A DNA stretch of 64,000 bases from Nonomuraea africana (GCF_014873535.1 NZ_JADBEF010000001.1:6696001-6760000), one strand, 5' to 3'. Counted from the first letter of the stretch, positions 1 to 9,290 are shown. Notes: a model not told the origin generated them from the letters alone. A program made the numbers and translations.

Positions 1-203
1 CTGCTGAACCGGGCCGGATCCGACAGTACCTGGCGAACGTCCTCGTGGCGGCAGACCAGGTACGCGGGCGGGCCGAACGGCGTCTCGACCCGGACCACAC
101 CCTCGTCGTCGCGGGCCCGGGCCAGCTCCTCGACCGGGTGGAACCCGTTCCGCCGCATGTGCAGCGGCAATTCCGGCGTTTGCGTCATCATCTGTCCATT
201 CAT
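1..203 (-). CDS. Cytochrome P450, N-terminal part (cut by window edge)
   Basis: The minus-strand frame read from ATG at 203 gives about 67 residues before the window ends, with no stop. It contains LPLHMRRNGFHPVEELARA, a pair of Arg/Glu-rich turns and YLVCRHEDVRQVLSDPARFS, which is the usual beginning of actinobacterial CYP105/CYP107-type P450s (A helix, beta-1 sheet, B helix). The haem-binding Cys and the I helix lie outside the window, so the substrate cannot be guessed. Alternative ATGs are at 191 and 188; none has a clear Shine-Dalgarno sequence. Such enzymes act in the cytosol as monooxygenases with ferredoxin partners. The identification rests on the N-terminal pattern only. Confidence 0.75.
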   Translation of the reverse strand, partial: MNGQMMTQTPELPLHMRRNGFHPVEELARARDDEGVVRVETPFGPPAYLVCRHEDVRQVLSDPARFS

Positions 204-223
204 CTGGTGATCGTGTGAGATCG

Positions 224-337
224 TCAGGCGCGGGTCTTGGCCAGCAGGTCGATGATCTCGGCGGTGGTAGCGATCTCGCCGAGGAGCGGGAAGAAGTGAG
301 CCCCTGAACGCCGCTGGCGAGCGAGGTTCGGAGGAAG
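224..337 (-). pseudogene. Possible C-terminal gene remnant upstream of the P450
   Basis: A minus-strand frame ends at TGA 226-224, 20 bases before the P450 start. Its last 26 codons (GAHFFPLLGEIATTAEIIDL then LAKTRA) read like the end of a real protein, but upstream the frame loses coding character and runs into the hairpin at 338-380. I see no start codon with a ribosome-binding site. It may be the tail of a lost gene; the family is not recognised. Confidence 0.25.
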
Positions 338-380
338 CCTTGTTCGCGGAGCTCCGGGCCGTGGAGCTCCGAGAACAAGG
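338..380 (-). terminator. Strong hairpin terminator after the oxidoreductase gene
   Basis: Positions 338-355 and 363-380 form an 18-bp stem with one mismatch and a 7-base loop (gggccgt). It lies 25 bases past the stop of the minus-strand gene at 405-1163. No long T run follows, as is common for actinomycete terminators. It separates the ECF41-associated operon from the P450 side. Confidence 0.75.
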
Positions 381-404
381 TCAGGCCGTGGTCATACGGC
401 CGGC

Positions 405-1163
405 TCAGGGTTGGGTGTCGAGCCACTCCTGGAAGGTGGGTCCTGCGAGCTTGGCGTGCGGGCTGGGCAGGAACCCGCCCTTGGCGGCAATCTCGGCATC
501 GGGCATGCCCGAACCGTCAACGCCGACGACCTTGATGCCTCGGCGGGCGCCGAGGAGTGCGGCCGCCTCCGCCAAGGTCTCCTTTCGGGGTCCGGCGATC
601 TCGGGGATCGGCGTTCCTGGAGCGGGCTCGCCGGGGTCGAGGGCCAGGTCGACCAGTTCCTCGGCCACGGTGCGGCAGGCCACGAGCTGGGTGGGCAGGG
701 CCGGGATGTAGGCGACGTCGCCCTGCTGCCAGTCCAGAAGCTGACCGACGAACTCGTGGAACTGCGCGGCCCGCAGAATGCGGACGGCGAGCGGGCCGGA
801 CAGGAGGAGTTCCTCGTGCACCTTCTTGGCGGCGACGAAACCGGTGGTGGCCTTGTCGACGCCGATGATGGACGCCACGGTGATCTGGGCGACCCCCGCC
901 TTCTGGCCGTACTCGTGCAGATTGCGGGCCGACGTGCGGAAGAACTCCGTCGCCGCCTCCTGCTCGGAGGCGTGCCACGAGGCGACGTCGATGATGACAT
1001 CCACCTCGGTGAGCGCCTCGGCCAGGCCCTCACCGGTGATGATGTCCACGCCGGTGGCTCGGGACATCGGCACGACCTGGCGCCCCCGTTCGGTGAGGAC
1101 GTCGACGACATGGCGTCCCAGCCGCCCGGTCGCTCCTGCCACCGCGAACTTGGTGATGCTCAT
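405..1163 (-). CDS. NAD(P)-binding oxidoreductase/epimerase-like protein (atypical SDR, NmrA-like)
   Basis: 252 residues. The N-terminus (MSITKFAVAGATGRLGRHVV) carries the Rossmann fingerprint GATGRLGR at about residues 10-17, typical of atypical short-chain dehydrogenases of the NmrA/SDR_a5 type that bind NAD(P)H. A YxxxK catalytic pair is not obvious, so it may be a redox sensor or a non-classical reductase. It follows the AhpD-like gene by 14 bases with an AAGGG-type ribosome-binding site, so the two form one operon divergent from the ECF41 sigma factor at 1853. That sigma group is known to be linked to COE genes (carboxymuconolactone decarboxylase, oxidoreductase, epimerase), so these two genes are the predicted targets. 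The substrate is unknown. Confidence 0.85.
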   Translation of the reverse strand: MSITKFAVAGATGRLGRHVVDVLTERGRQVVPMSRATGVDIITGEGLAEALTEVDVIIDVASWHASEQEAATEFFRTSARNLHEYGQKAGVAQITVASIIGVDKATTGFVAAKKVHEELLLSGPLAVRILRAAQFHEFVGQLLDWQQGDVAYIPALPTQLVACRTVAEELVDLALDPGEPAPGTPIPEIAGPRKETLAEAAALLGARRGIKVVGVDGSGMPDAEIAAKGGFLPSPHAKLAGPTFQEWLDTQP

Positions 1164-1177
1164 GCTTTATCCCTTTC

Positions 1178-1675
1178 TCACTCGCTGTAGTTCTGGCCGG
1201 GGGGCATGCCGGGGATCGGCTTGGCGATGAGCGCGGCGGGGGTGAAGAAGCCGATGTGGGCGATGGCCATGATGAGCGTCCAGAGCGCCTTGTCGTCGTA
1301 GTGCGCGGACGCCTTGGCGTACAGCTCGTCGGGGACTCGCTCCCCGGACGGGTTCGGGGACAGGACTGCCTCCACCAGCTCCAGCGCGACCCGTTCGGCG
1401 TCGGTGAAGTAGGTGGCGTCCCGCCAGGTCGCCACGGCGGTGATGCGCTCCTCTGATTCCCCTGCCTGGCGGAGGTTGCCGGTTTCCCTGATGGTGAAGT
1501 ACGTGCTGCCGAGCATCTGCCCGGCGCGCAGCTGCAGCAGGTGGATGGTGACCTGCGGAATCGAGCCGTTCTTGATGACCTTGTGCAGGCCTTCGGCGAC
1601 TACCGCCATCTCGGGGACGAACGGGAGGGGGTTGGGCATACGCGACCGGAGGTTGGTCGTCGTGGGTGTGGACAT
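1178..1675 (-). CDS. AhpD/carboxymuconolactone-decarboxylase-like protein lacking the CxxC motif
   Basis: 165 residues, start ATG 1675 with AAGGAAG about 8 bases upstream. The central LQLRAGQ-(16)-RQAGESEERITAV and TYFTDAERVALELVEA segments match the AhpD-like all-helical fold. In AhpD-type enzymes the first segment normally holds the redox pair CxxC; here the place reads GSTYFTI, with no cysteine, and the protein contains no Cys at all. It therefore cannot use the known thiol peroxidase chemistry and may be a lyase or a binding protein. The last residues (AKPIPGMPPGQNYSE) are conserved in the paralogue at 12489-12995. It is first in an operon with the oxidoreductase at 405-1163 and divergent from the ECF41 gene. 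Confidence 0.85.
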   Translation of the reverse strand: MSTPTTTNLRSRMPNPLPFVPEMAVVAEGLHKVIKNGSIPQVTIHLLQLRAGQMLGSTYFTIRETGNLRQAGESEERITAVATWRDATYFTDAERVALELVEAVLSPNPSGERVPDELYAKASAHYDDKALWTLIMAIAHIGFFTPAALIAKPIPGMPPGQNYSE

Positions 1676-1719
1676 GCTGGGACTTCCTTACTCGTGGTGT
1701 TGCGTCATTACGAGCAAGA

Positions 1720-1746
1720 GATCCCGGCGACCCGCACCTTGTGACA
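1720..1746 (-). promoter_or_regulatory. Predicted ECF41-type promoter for the AhpD-like operon
   Basis: On the minus strand, TGTCACA (1746-1740) is followed after 16 bases by GATC (1723-1720). TGTCACA is the known -35 element of ECF41 promoters; the usual -10 CGTC is not present, GATC occupies the spot. The expected leader to the ATG at 1675 is about 35-40 bases. A partner site points the other way at 1782-1808 and matches at 20 of 27 positions. A further TGTCACA lies at 1763-1757 on the minus strand. Confidence 0.6.
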
Positions 1747-1781
1747 GCGGGACCTATGTGACATAGCCCACCGATCGTCGG

Positions 1782-1808
1782 TGTCACAAAGCGGCGGGGA
1801 CCGGGATC
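1782..1808 (+). promoter_or_regulatory. Predicted autoregulatory promoter of the ECF41 gene
   Basis: On the plus strand, TGTCACA (1782-1788) is followed after 16 bases by GATC (1805-1808), the same layout as the minus-strand site at 1746-1720. It places transcription start near 1815 and so supports ATG 1853, not the in-frame GTG 1781 or ATG 1811, as the translation start of the sigma factor. Confidence 0.55.
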
Positions 1809-1852
1809 GTATGGATATGGCACGGTCGCGAACGAACAGGCAGGAACCCGCG

Positions 1853-2779
1853 ATGAGCGAACGGACTGAGCAACCGACGGCCACAGCTCGTGGCAGTCGC
1901 ATGGACGCGGCCACCGAGGCGTTCGTCGCCCACCGCAACCTGCTGTTCACCCTCGCCTACGAGATCCTCGGCTCCGCCACCGACGCCGAGGACGTCCTGC
2001 AGGAGACCTGGATGCTGTGGGTGGGCGTCGACCTCGGCACGGTGCTGGACCAGCGCGCGTATCTGATCCGGATCGCCACCAGGCAGGCGCTGAAACGACT
2101 GCGCACACTGGACCGGCGCAAGGAGACCTACGTCGGGCCGTGGCTACCCGAGCCGCTGCTGAGCACCCCGGATGTGGCCGAGGACGTCGAACTGGCCGAC
2201 AGCGTCTCGATGGCGATGCTGCTGGTGCTGGAGACGCTCACGCCGACCGAGCGGGCCGTGTTCGTGCTGCGCGAGGTGTTCGATCTGGACTACGACGAGA
2301 TAGCCGAAGCCGTCGACAAGACCCCGGCCGCGGTACGCCAGATCGCCCACCGGGCACGGGCACACGTCGCCGCGCGCCGGCCCCGCGGCACCGGCTCCCC
2401 GGCCGAGCACCGAGCCGCGCTCCAGGCTTTCCAGCGAGCGGTCGAGACCGGCGAGCTGCAGAGCCTGCTCGACATCCTCGCGCCGGACGTCGTCGCCCTG
2501 AGCGACGGCGGCGGTGTCAAGCATGCCCTGCTGCGGCCCATTGTGGGGGCTGACAACGTTGCTCGCTTGCTGGCCGTCGGCTGGTGGAAGCGCGACGCAG
2601 ACAGGTTGGTCGAGCTGGTGCAGATCAATGGTGGCCCGGGGCTGCTCGTCCGAGTTAACGGCGAGATCGACGGCGTGGTGGCGGTGCGAGTGGAGAACGG
2701 ATACGTCACCGGCGCTTACCACGTGCGCAATCCCGAGAAGCTGTCGCGTATGGAACAGGAGACCGCCGTGAGCCGCTGA
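1853..2779 (+). CDS. ECF41-family RNA polymerase sigma factor with SnoaL-like C-terminal domain
   Basis: 308 residues from ATG 1853. Region 2 (about 22-85) has the DAEDVLQETWMLW helix; region 4 (about 125-175) has TPTERAVFVLREVFDLDYDEIA and a helix-turn-helix ending AAVRQIAHRARAHV. The remaining 130 residues form a SnoaL/NTF2-like extension with the SDGGG motif and a final VTGAYHVRNPEKL, hallmarks of ECF41 sigma factors, in which this extension replaces an anti-sigma factor and tunes activity. No anti-sigma gene is nearby. It is divergent from the AhpD-like/oxidoreductase pair and both sides carry TGTCACA elements, so it probably controls itself and that operon. The inducing signal is unknown. 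Confidence 0.93.
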   Translation: MSERTEQPTATARGSRMDAATEAFVAHRNLLFTLAYEILGSATDAEDVLQETWMLWVGVDLGTVLDQRAYLIRIATRQALKRLRTLDRRKETYVGPWLPEPLLSTPDVAEDVELADSVSMAMLLVLETLTPTERAVFVLREVFDLDYDEIAEAVDKTPAAVRQIAHRARAHVAARRPRGTGSPAEHRAALQAFQRAVETGELQSLLDILAPDVVALSDGGGVKHALLRPIVGADNVARLLAVGWWKRDADRLVELVQINGGPGLLVRVNGEIDGVVAVRVENGYVTGAYHVRNPEKLSRMEQETAVSR

Positions 2780-2801
2780 GAACCCGTCTTTGAACCAGCC
2801 T

Positions 2802-2834
2802 GCCGGTGCCGAATTCCAGGGCATCGGCACCGGC
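2802..2834 (+). terminator. Hairpin terminator after the ECF41 gene
   Basis: A perfect 11-bp inverted repeat (2802-2812 and 2824-2834, GCCGGTGCCGA) with an 11-base loop lies 22 bases after the sigma-factor stop codon. Confidence 0.75.
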
Positions 2835-3359
2835 GAGGAAGTTCACGGCCGGATTGTCTGCTTGCGGGAATGTCGTAGATGGCGGCTGGTGGGGCCAGCC
2901 TGACCGACAGGCCGATACCCAGCTGTATGTGGGCTGGCATCGCTACACACTGACAGGCCTCCACCAGCCAGGCTGGACCTGGGAGAACCGTACCGAGGTG
3001 CTGTGGTCCAACCGGCCACTCAACGCCACCGACGTGCTGTTCGACGCCCGTAACGAAACCCTCCCTGCCATGACCGACCCATGTAACGAAGGACCGGAGT
3101 GCGGTCTTCCCGTACGGCAGGCACCCACTGGCGCCGGGCGCGGTTCTGCTCGACCGCCTGCCACGTCGCCGCGCAGCCAAGAGGCCCACGTGAAGACGCT
3201 CTACAGGATGTCGTCCCCCCAATCCGGCTCATCGGGGTCGCGGAGCTGACGGACTCCGGCGGGCCCGAGGTCGGGCGAGACGGTCAGGCCGGTGAGCCTG
3301 CCCGACGAGCGTGGCCCGGTAGCAGCCCTGGAGCTGGTTTGCGAAGGTGGGCCCGAGTC
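2835..3359. other. 525-bp stretch without a convincing gene
   Basis: No frame here shows both a ribosome-binding site and good codon bias. A plus-strand frame open over 2806-3249 includes an aromatic-rich segment (YVGWHRYTLTGLHQPG, then WTWENRTEVLWSN) at about 2925-3020 that looks protein-like, but its beginning overlaps the terminator and its end is low-complexity. It could be a fragment of a lost gene. Nothing else was recognised. Confidence 0.4.
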
Positions 3360-3842
3360 TCACTCCAGAGGCAGCGGGCGGCGTGGCACTGGTGCAGTGT
3401 GGATGAGAGATGTGGTCGTGTGACCGTACGGGGTGAACAGGTCGAGGATCGGTTCGAGCTCGTCGACTGCCCGTAGGTGCATCGTGAAGTAGAAGCAGTC
3501 GTCGCCGGTCATTCTGTAGCACTCGACGATCTGGGGAACCTCCTGGGCGATCTTGGAGATGCGTTGCAGTTCCCGGATCGCCGGACGGATCCGGACCATC
3601 ACGGTGACCGGAAAGCCCACGGCCCGCGGGTTGACCTCGGCGCGATAGCCGGTGATCACTCCCGTCTCCTCCAGCCGCTGCACCCGATCGGCCACCGCGG
3701 GGGCCGACAGACCGACCCGGCGGCCCAGTTCGGCGAAGCTCAATCTGGCGTCGACCTGCAACTCGGCGAGAATACGAAGGTCGAGGGAGTCCATTCCCTT
3801 GGATTCGTATGCCCGCTCGGGTCTGATCTTTCGTTTCGCCAT
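3360..3842 (-). CDS. Lrp/AsnC-family transcriptional regulator
   Basis: 160 residues. An N-terminal winged helix-turn-helix (LDLRILAELQVDARLSFAEL followed by GLSAPAVADRVQRLEETGVI) is joined to a RAM ligand-binding domain (GFPVTVMVRIRP to the conserved GDDCFYFTMHL turn). Lrp proteins form octamer-like assemblies and sense amino acids. It is divergent from an EamA exporter at 3869, only 26 bases away, so control of that exporter in response to an amino acid is the natural inference (compare LysO/RhtA-type pairs). A second possible start is ATG 3794 (MDSLDLRIL); AGGAG lies very close to the 3842 start, so the true start is uncertain. Confidence 0.92.
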   Translation of the reverse strand: MAKRKIRPERAYESKGMDSLDLRILAELQVDARLSFAELGRRVGLSAPAVADRVQRLEETGVITGYRAEVNPRAVGFPVTVMVRIRPAIRELQRISKIAQEVPQIVECYRMTGDDCFYFTMHLRAVDELEPILDLFTPYGHTTTSLIHTAPVPRRPLPLE

Positions 3843-3868
3843 TCTCCTAAATTACGGGTTGGCCAACG

Positions 3869-4791
3869 ATGGGGGTCATGCCGCCCACCGGCCCTCGCGC
3901 CGTCCTGTCCGCGGCGCCTCCATGGACCTACTTCATCGGGAGCGCCGTCTTCCACTACCTCGGCCCGGCTTTCGCCGTGCTCCTGTTCACCAGGCTCGCC
4001 CCGCTCGGGGTCGCGGCGCTGAGGATCTGGAGTGCCGCACTCGTATTGGCGCTCTGGCGTCGCCCCTGGCGGATCCTCGCCCGGCTCGACGCCGGGGGGC
4101 GGCGTACGATCATCGCCTGGGGCGCGGTGCTCGCGGCCATGAACGTCTGTTTCTACCTGGCGATCGCCCGCGTGCCCCTGGGCACCGTCGCCGCGATCGA
4201 GTTTCTGCCGGTCATCGTGCTGGCCGCGCTCGGTGCCCGTACGGCACGTAACCTCGCGGCACTCGTGGCAGCCGTCGGCGGTGTCTACGTGCTGACCGGC
4301 ATCCGGCTGGCCGGGGAGCCGCTGGGGTTGGTGTTCGCCTTCGCCAACGCGGTGCTGTTCGCCGCCTACATCGTCCTGGCCCACCGTACGGCTCGGCGTC
4401 TGCGCGGCATCAGCGGCATCGACGGGCTGGCCGCCGCCATGCTCATCGCCTGCGTGTTCGTCGCGCCGATGGGCGTTGGGCAGGCCGCTCCCGCGCTGAT
4501 CGACCCGGTCACGCTCGCCGCGGGGATCGGGGTGGGGATCTGTTCGTCGGTGATCCCGTACGTGTGCGATCAACTCGCCATGGCACGCATGGCTCGCTCC
4601 ACGTACGCGTTGCTGGTGGCGCTGCTTCCGGCCACGGCAACGGTGATCGGCATCGTGGTGCTCCGGCAGTTTCCCTCACTCGCCGAGCTCGCCGGAGTCG
4701 GGCTCGTGGTGCTCTCGGTCGCGCTCCACCGGGAGTTTCGGACTCCTCCAGCCGAGGAGAAGGCCACGCTCTTACAGGAAGGTAAGACGAA

Positions 4792-4804
<13 letters not shown>
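3869..4804 (+). CDS. EamA-family (DMT) transporter, RhtA-like amino acid or metabolite exporter
   Basis: 311 residues with about ten hydrophobic helices and two EamA repeats (about 15-145 and 155-295). The second repeat contains GICSSVIPYVCDQLAMARM, the RhtA-like pattern of threonine/homoserine exporters. It overlaps the next gene by 13 bases, so translation is likely coupled with the aldo/keto reductase. The divergent Lrp regulator suggests amino acid efflux. The cargo is an inference; many EamA proteins export other small molecules. Confidence 0.9.
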
Positions 4805-5772
<968 letters not shown>

Positions 5773-5833
5773 GTGGAAGTCTGTGATTCCGTCTGTCCCG
5801 CGTCATGCTTGTCCTCTGACCGAGGAGTCCGTG

Positions 5834-6014
5834 ATGCCCCAACCTCCTGCGATCCCGGTCGATGAGAAGGTCGGAATCGTGCCGAGCATCCTGGCCGGAG
5901 AGATGACGGTGGCCCAGGCCGCGCGCCGTGCCAGAGTCTCGGAACAGTCGATCGGCACCTGGAAGCGTCAGTTCATCGAGAACGGCCGCGCCGGCCTGGT
6001 AGCGAAGAACTCCC
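5834..6014 (+). pseudogene. Truncated transposase (N-terminal helix-turn-helix only)
   Basis: From ATG 5834 about 60 codons encode an IS3/IS481-like HTH (EKVGIVPSILAGEMTVAQAA, then SEQSIGTWKRQFIENGRAGL). The catalytic DDE domain is absent; after KNSR near 6014 the frame no longer resembles a transposase and the TAXI-protein gene begins. No terminal inverted repeats were found. It is an insertion-sequence relic between the aldo/keto reductase and the TAXI gene. Confidence 0.7.
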
Positions 6015-6057
6015 GATGTCATCGGCGACCGACGGCCGCCGTCCGTATCATCTCGGC

Positions 6058-7017
6058 ATGGTGCTGAACCTGGAGTTACGGCTCAGCCGGCGGGCGGTGC
6101 TCCTGGCCGCCGGAGGGCTGCTCGTCGGTTGCTCCCAGCAGCCCGAGATCGACAAGGTCCAGCTGCGACTGGCCACCGGGCCGGCGGGGGCGGTGTACCG
6201 GCGCATCGGCGGTTCGCTGGCCGAACACATCTCCGAGCAGGTCCCGGGTGCCACGGTGATCACCGTGCCGAGCGGGGCGTCCACCGACAACATCCGGATG
6301 CTGCGGGCCGGCGAGGTGCACCTTGGGCTGACGAGCCTGGACGCGCTGTTCACGACCGACGGCCGCGCGCCCGAGGGGCTCTCGGCGATATGCCGGCTCT
6401 ACGACAGTCACCTGCATCTCGTGGTCATGGCCGGTTCAGCGATCGACGAGTTCCGGGACCTCGAGGGCAAGCGCATATCCCTCGGTGCCCGCGACTCGGG
6501 CACAGAGTTCACGTCGCTGCGGGTTCTGGAGCTCGGCCGGGTGAACGCCGACGGTCGGTACCTCAGCCAGGCCGCATCGGCGGCGGCACTGCGTGACGGC
6601 GAGATCGACGCGATGTTCTCCCTGACCGGCGTCCCGACACCCGCCATCACGGAGCTGGCGCAGCAGCACCCGATCCGGCTGATCCCGTTGGACGCACAGG
6701 CAGGCGCGCTCTTCACGGCGTTCCCAGGTCCCTACGCTCCGGCCATGATCCCCACGACCGCCTACGCCGGCGTCCCGGCCACCCGCACCGTCGCTGTGCC
6801 GAACGTGCTTCTCGTGCGCAACGACCTGCCTGATGACCTGGTCCACGCCATCACCGACACCATCTTCACGCACACCGGCACGATCACCTCCGCCGGCCGC
6901 GACGACGCCGAAGCCGTTCCCGAAGCGTGGCAGATCAACGTGCGTACCGGGATCTCCACCGCGTCGATCCCGCTCCATCCGGGCGCGGCCGCCTGGTTCC
7001 GCGACCGCAAGCGCTGA
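6058..7017 (+). CDS. TAXI-family TRAP transporter solute-binding lipoprotein
   Basis: 319 residues from ATG 6058 (in-frame ATG 6016 and GTG 6061 are alternatives). The signal sequence MVLNLELRLSRRAVLLAAGG runs into the lipobox LLVGC, so it is a membrane-anchored binding protein. LRLATGPAGAVYRRIGGSLA is the TAXI signature (GGxxGxYY-like) that binds small carboxylates. TAXI proteins normally work with fused DctQM membrane subunits, but none is encoded here; the next genes are the convergent kinase/regulator pair and the Tct transporter. It may serve a distant transporter or act as a sensory partner of the adjacent kinase. A 12-base sequence (aagcgctgaccc) is duplicated across its stop codon. 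Confidence 0.85.
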   Translation: MVLNLELRLSRRAVLLAAGGLLVGCSQQPEIDKVQLRLATGPAGAVYRRIGGSLAEHISEQVPGATVITVPSGASTDNIRMLRAGEVHLGLTSLDALFTTDGRAPEGLSAICRLYDSHLHLVVMAGSAIDEFRDLEGKRISLGARDSGTEFTSLRVLELGRVNADGRYLSQAASAAALRDGEIDAMFSLTGVPTPAITELAQQHPIRLIPLDAQAGALFTAFPGPYAPAMIPTTAYAGVPATRTVAVPNVLLVRNDLPDDLVHAITDTIFTHTGTITSAGRDDAEAVPEAWQINVRTGISTASIPLHPGAAAWFRDRKR

Positions 7018-7068
7018 CCCAAGCGCTGACCCGTGGCAGCGACAGGCCGGCCGAAGGAGCCCGGATCC

Positions 7069-8532
7069 TCAGATGGACGGCGACGTCACCCGCGGAACGG
7101 CCGGCAACGCGACCACCGCGGCGAATCCGTGCCCGGACCCGTCCGGACGCGGCAGGCCGTCCTCCAGCCGCAGGTCGCCCCCTGCCGCCCCGACCAGGTC
7201 GGCGCAGATCGCCAGTCCCAGGCCGGTCCCTGACACGTTCTGGTGCCGCGGTGACCGCCAGAACCGCCGTAGCGCCTGGGCCCGCTCGGACGCGTCGATC
7301 CCCTGACCGTCGTCACGGACAGCGATCGTGACCACGCCTCCGGCCGCGGAGGCGTCGCCGGGTCCGGCAGCGCCCGCACCACCGGGGACGACTCGGGCGC
7401 TCACCTCCACCACCTGCGCGTCCGACAGCCGTAACGCGTTGCTGATCAGCTCGTCCAGGATGCTGCCCAGTCCACCCGACGGCTCCAGCAGCCGCAGCCC
7501 CGGCGGCACGTCGACCGCCAGTGTCTGCCCAGCCGTCGCCGTCAACGCCCGCCACCGGTCCACCCGGGTCGCCAGCACCGCGTCGAGATCCACCGGCGAC
7601 GCCGTCCGTATGCTCTCCATCCGCGCACTGGCCTGCAGCGAGTTCAGCATCCGCTGCATCGCCTTCAGCTCGTCGACGGCGACGTCGTACACCTGCCGCC
7701 CGTTGCCGGCCGCGCCCAGATGCGGTTCCAGACTCTCCACCGCGAGCCGGAGGCTGGTCAGCGGATTGCGCAACTGATGCGACGCGTCGGACACGAACGC
7801 CCGCTGCCGCTGCACGGCGTTCTCGACCGCGTCCATCATGGTGTTGAACGACTCCGCCAGTCGCCGCAGCTCGACCGGGCCGGCCTCGGCGTCCGCCCGG
7901 GTCGTGAGGTCACCCTGTGAGATCCGCGAGCTCGCCGCGTCCAGCTCCCGCACCGGCCGCAGCACCCACGCCGATACCGGCCAGGCGACGGCCACCAGCG
8001 CGATCGACGGCAGCAGCCCGAGCCCGGCGAGCCGGGCCCATCGCACGAGGATGCGATGGCGCGTCTTCGACAGGTCGGAAATCGTCACGACGGCGCCGAC
8101 GACCTCGCTGTCCCGGCCCACCGGCTCCGCGACCACGAGTGCGGAGTCGTCCCACGGCGCCCATTCCCCGGACGGTTCGGACCTCGCCCCGGCCAGCGCC
8201 GCGGTCACGATCCGGGGCAACGCCGGCTCGGCCCGCGCCGCCTCCTGGTACGCGCCGGCCGGCCCGAGCAGCACCGTACCCGACGTGTCGATCACCGCGA
8301 CCGGGATGCCGTACAGCTCGCGGTAGCGCGCCAGCTCCTGGTGGAGCGCCTCGGTCCGCCCGGTCGAGAGCGCGGTCTCGGCCAGCGACGCGAACCGGCC
8401 GACGTCGTTGAGCCGGTCGACGTACGTCTCCTGCATCTCCCGCTCGGCCACGGTGACGCTGAGCGGCACCCCGAGCGCCGCGACGAGCAGCACCGCGAGG
8501 GGCACCAGGACGACGAGCAGGCGACGGTGCAC
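7069..8532 (-). CDS. Sensor histidine kinase (TctE-like)
   Basis: 487 residues from GTG 8532. An N-terminal membrane helix, an extracytoplasmic sensor of about 130 residues, a second helix, then HAMP (ending GDLTTRADAEAGPVEL), HisKA with the phospho-acceptor His in SDASHQLRNPLTSLRL, and HATPase_c with ELISNALRLS, DDGQGID and GTGLGLAI boxes. TctE-type kinases sense citrate or related tricarboxylates. The start is 6 bases after the response-regulator stop, and the pair diverges from tctCBA, so it is the likely controller of that transporter. Confidence 0.92.
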   Translation of the reverse strand: MHRRLLVVLVPLAVLLVAALGVPLSVTVAEREMQETYVDRLNDVGRFASLAETALSTGRTEALHQELARYRELYGIPVAVIDTSGTVLLGPAGAYQEAARAEPALPRIVTAALAGARSEPSGEWAPWDDSALVVAEPVGRDSEVVGAVVTISDLSKTRHRILVRWARLAGLGLLPSIALVAVAWPVSAWVLRPVRELDAASSRISQGDLTTRADAEAGPVELRRLAESFNTMMDAVENAVQRQRAFVSDASHQLRNPLTSLRLAVESLEPHLGAAGNGRQVYDVAVDELKAMQRMLNSLQASARMESIRTASPVDLDAVLATRVDRWRALTATAGQTLAVDVPPGLRLLEPSGGLGSILDELISNALRLSDAQVVEVSARVVPGGAGAAGPGDASAAGGVVTIAVRDDGQGIDASERAQALRRFWRSPRHQNVSGTGLGLAICADLVGAAGGDLRLEDGLPRPDGSGHGFAAVVALPAVPRVTSPSI

Positions 8533-8538
8533 GGTGCG

Positions 8539-9222
8539 TCAGCCGATCAGCTCCGGCCGGTCGGCCAGGAGCCGATAGCCGACCCCGTGGATCGTGCGGA
8601 TGAGCACGGCCGGCCCGAGCTTGTGCCGCAACGCCGCGATGTGGGTATCCAGGGTGCGGCTCGAGGACTCCCAGGTCGCGCCCCAGATCTGGTCGAGGAT
8701 GACGTCGCGGCTCACCACGTTCGGCGCCCGCCGGGCCAGCAGCAGGAGCAGCTCGAACTCCTTGCGGGTCAGCGTCACGGGCGTGCCGTCGACGGCGACC
8801 TCGCGGGTGCCGACGCCGATCCGCATCGGGCCGAGGACGAGCGGCTCATCGGGGTGGCTCAGGGCACGAGCCACCCGGGTGCGCCGCAGGACGGCGTCGA
8901 TCCGGGCCAGCAACTCCGGAATCCCGAACGGCTTCACGATGTAGTCGTCGGCGCCGGCACGCAGGCCGCGGACGCGCTCGTGCTCCTCCGATCGTGCCGT
9001 CACGGCGATGACGGCGGTCTCCGGGCGGTCGCGCAGCTTGCGGATCACGTCGAGTCCGTCGCCGTCGGGCAGACCCATGTCGACGAGGACCACATCGGAT
9101 GGGGCTGCGCGCACGGCCTCCGCGGCGGTGGCGAGGCGGTGGACCTCGAAGCCCGCCTGGGCCAGGACGGTCACCAGCCCCCGCGCCACGCGGTCGTCAT
9201 CCTCGATGATGGTGATCCGCAT
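8539..9222 (-). CDS. OmpR/PhoB-family response regulator (TctD-like)
   Basis: 227 residues from ATG 9222 (MRITIIEDDD). The receiver domain has the acidic pocket EDDD, phospho-acceptor Asp in VVLVDMGLPDGDG and the Lys of YIVKPFG. The C-terminal winged helix (about 130-220) has VTLTRKEFELLLLLARRAPN and VSRDVILDQIW, ending HGVGYRLL. Frames upstream of 9222 reach into the divergent promoter region and are not coding. It is expected to bind the intergenic region shared with tctC, where a 7-bp inverted repeat is present. Confidence 0.93.
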   Translation of the reverse strand: MRITIIEDDDRVARGLVTVLAQAGFEVHRLATAAEAVRAAPSDVVLVDMGLPDGDGLDVIRKLRDRPETAVIAVTARSEEHERVRGLRAGADDYIVKPFGIPELLARIDAVLRRTRVARALSHPDEPLVLGPMRIGVGTREVAVDGTPVTLTRKEFELLLLLARRAPNVVSRDVILDQIWGATWESSSRTLDTHIAALRHKLGPAVLIRTIHGVGYRLLADRPELIG

Positions 9223-9254
9223 ACCGGCGGATTGTACGGCGCGGATCGACGCTT

Positions 9255-9290
9255 GTGTCAGCCCTTCAGTTCTTGGGATTCTCCTGACAC
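9255..9290. promoter_or_regulatory. Inverted repeat in the tctD-tctC divergent promoter region
   Basis: GTGTCAG (9255-9261) and CTGACAC (9284-9290) form a perfect 7-bp inverted repeat with a 22-base spacer, between the divergently transcribed regulator and tctC. It is a candidate operator for the response regulator; the function is inferred from position only. Confidence 0.4.

Noticed and set aside
1757..1763. Third TGTCACA on the minus strand as another ECF41 promoter
   Set aside because: No GATC or CGTC at the 16-17 base distance. It may still help binding, but cannot be called a promoter.
2806..3249. Plus-strand frame with aromatic-rich middle as a gene
   Set aside because: Start overlaps the terminator, the end is low-complexity, and no family is recognisable; noted as a possible fragment only.
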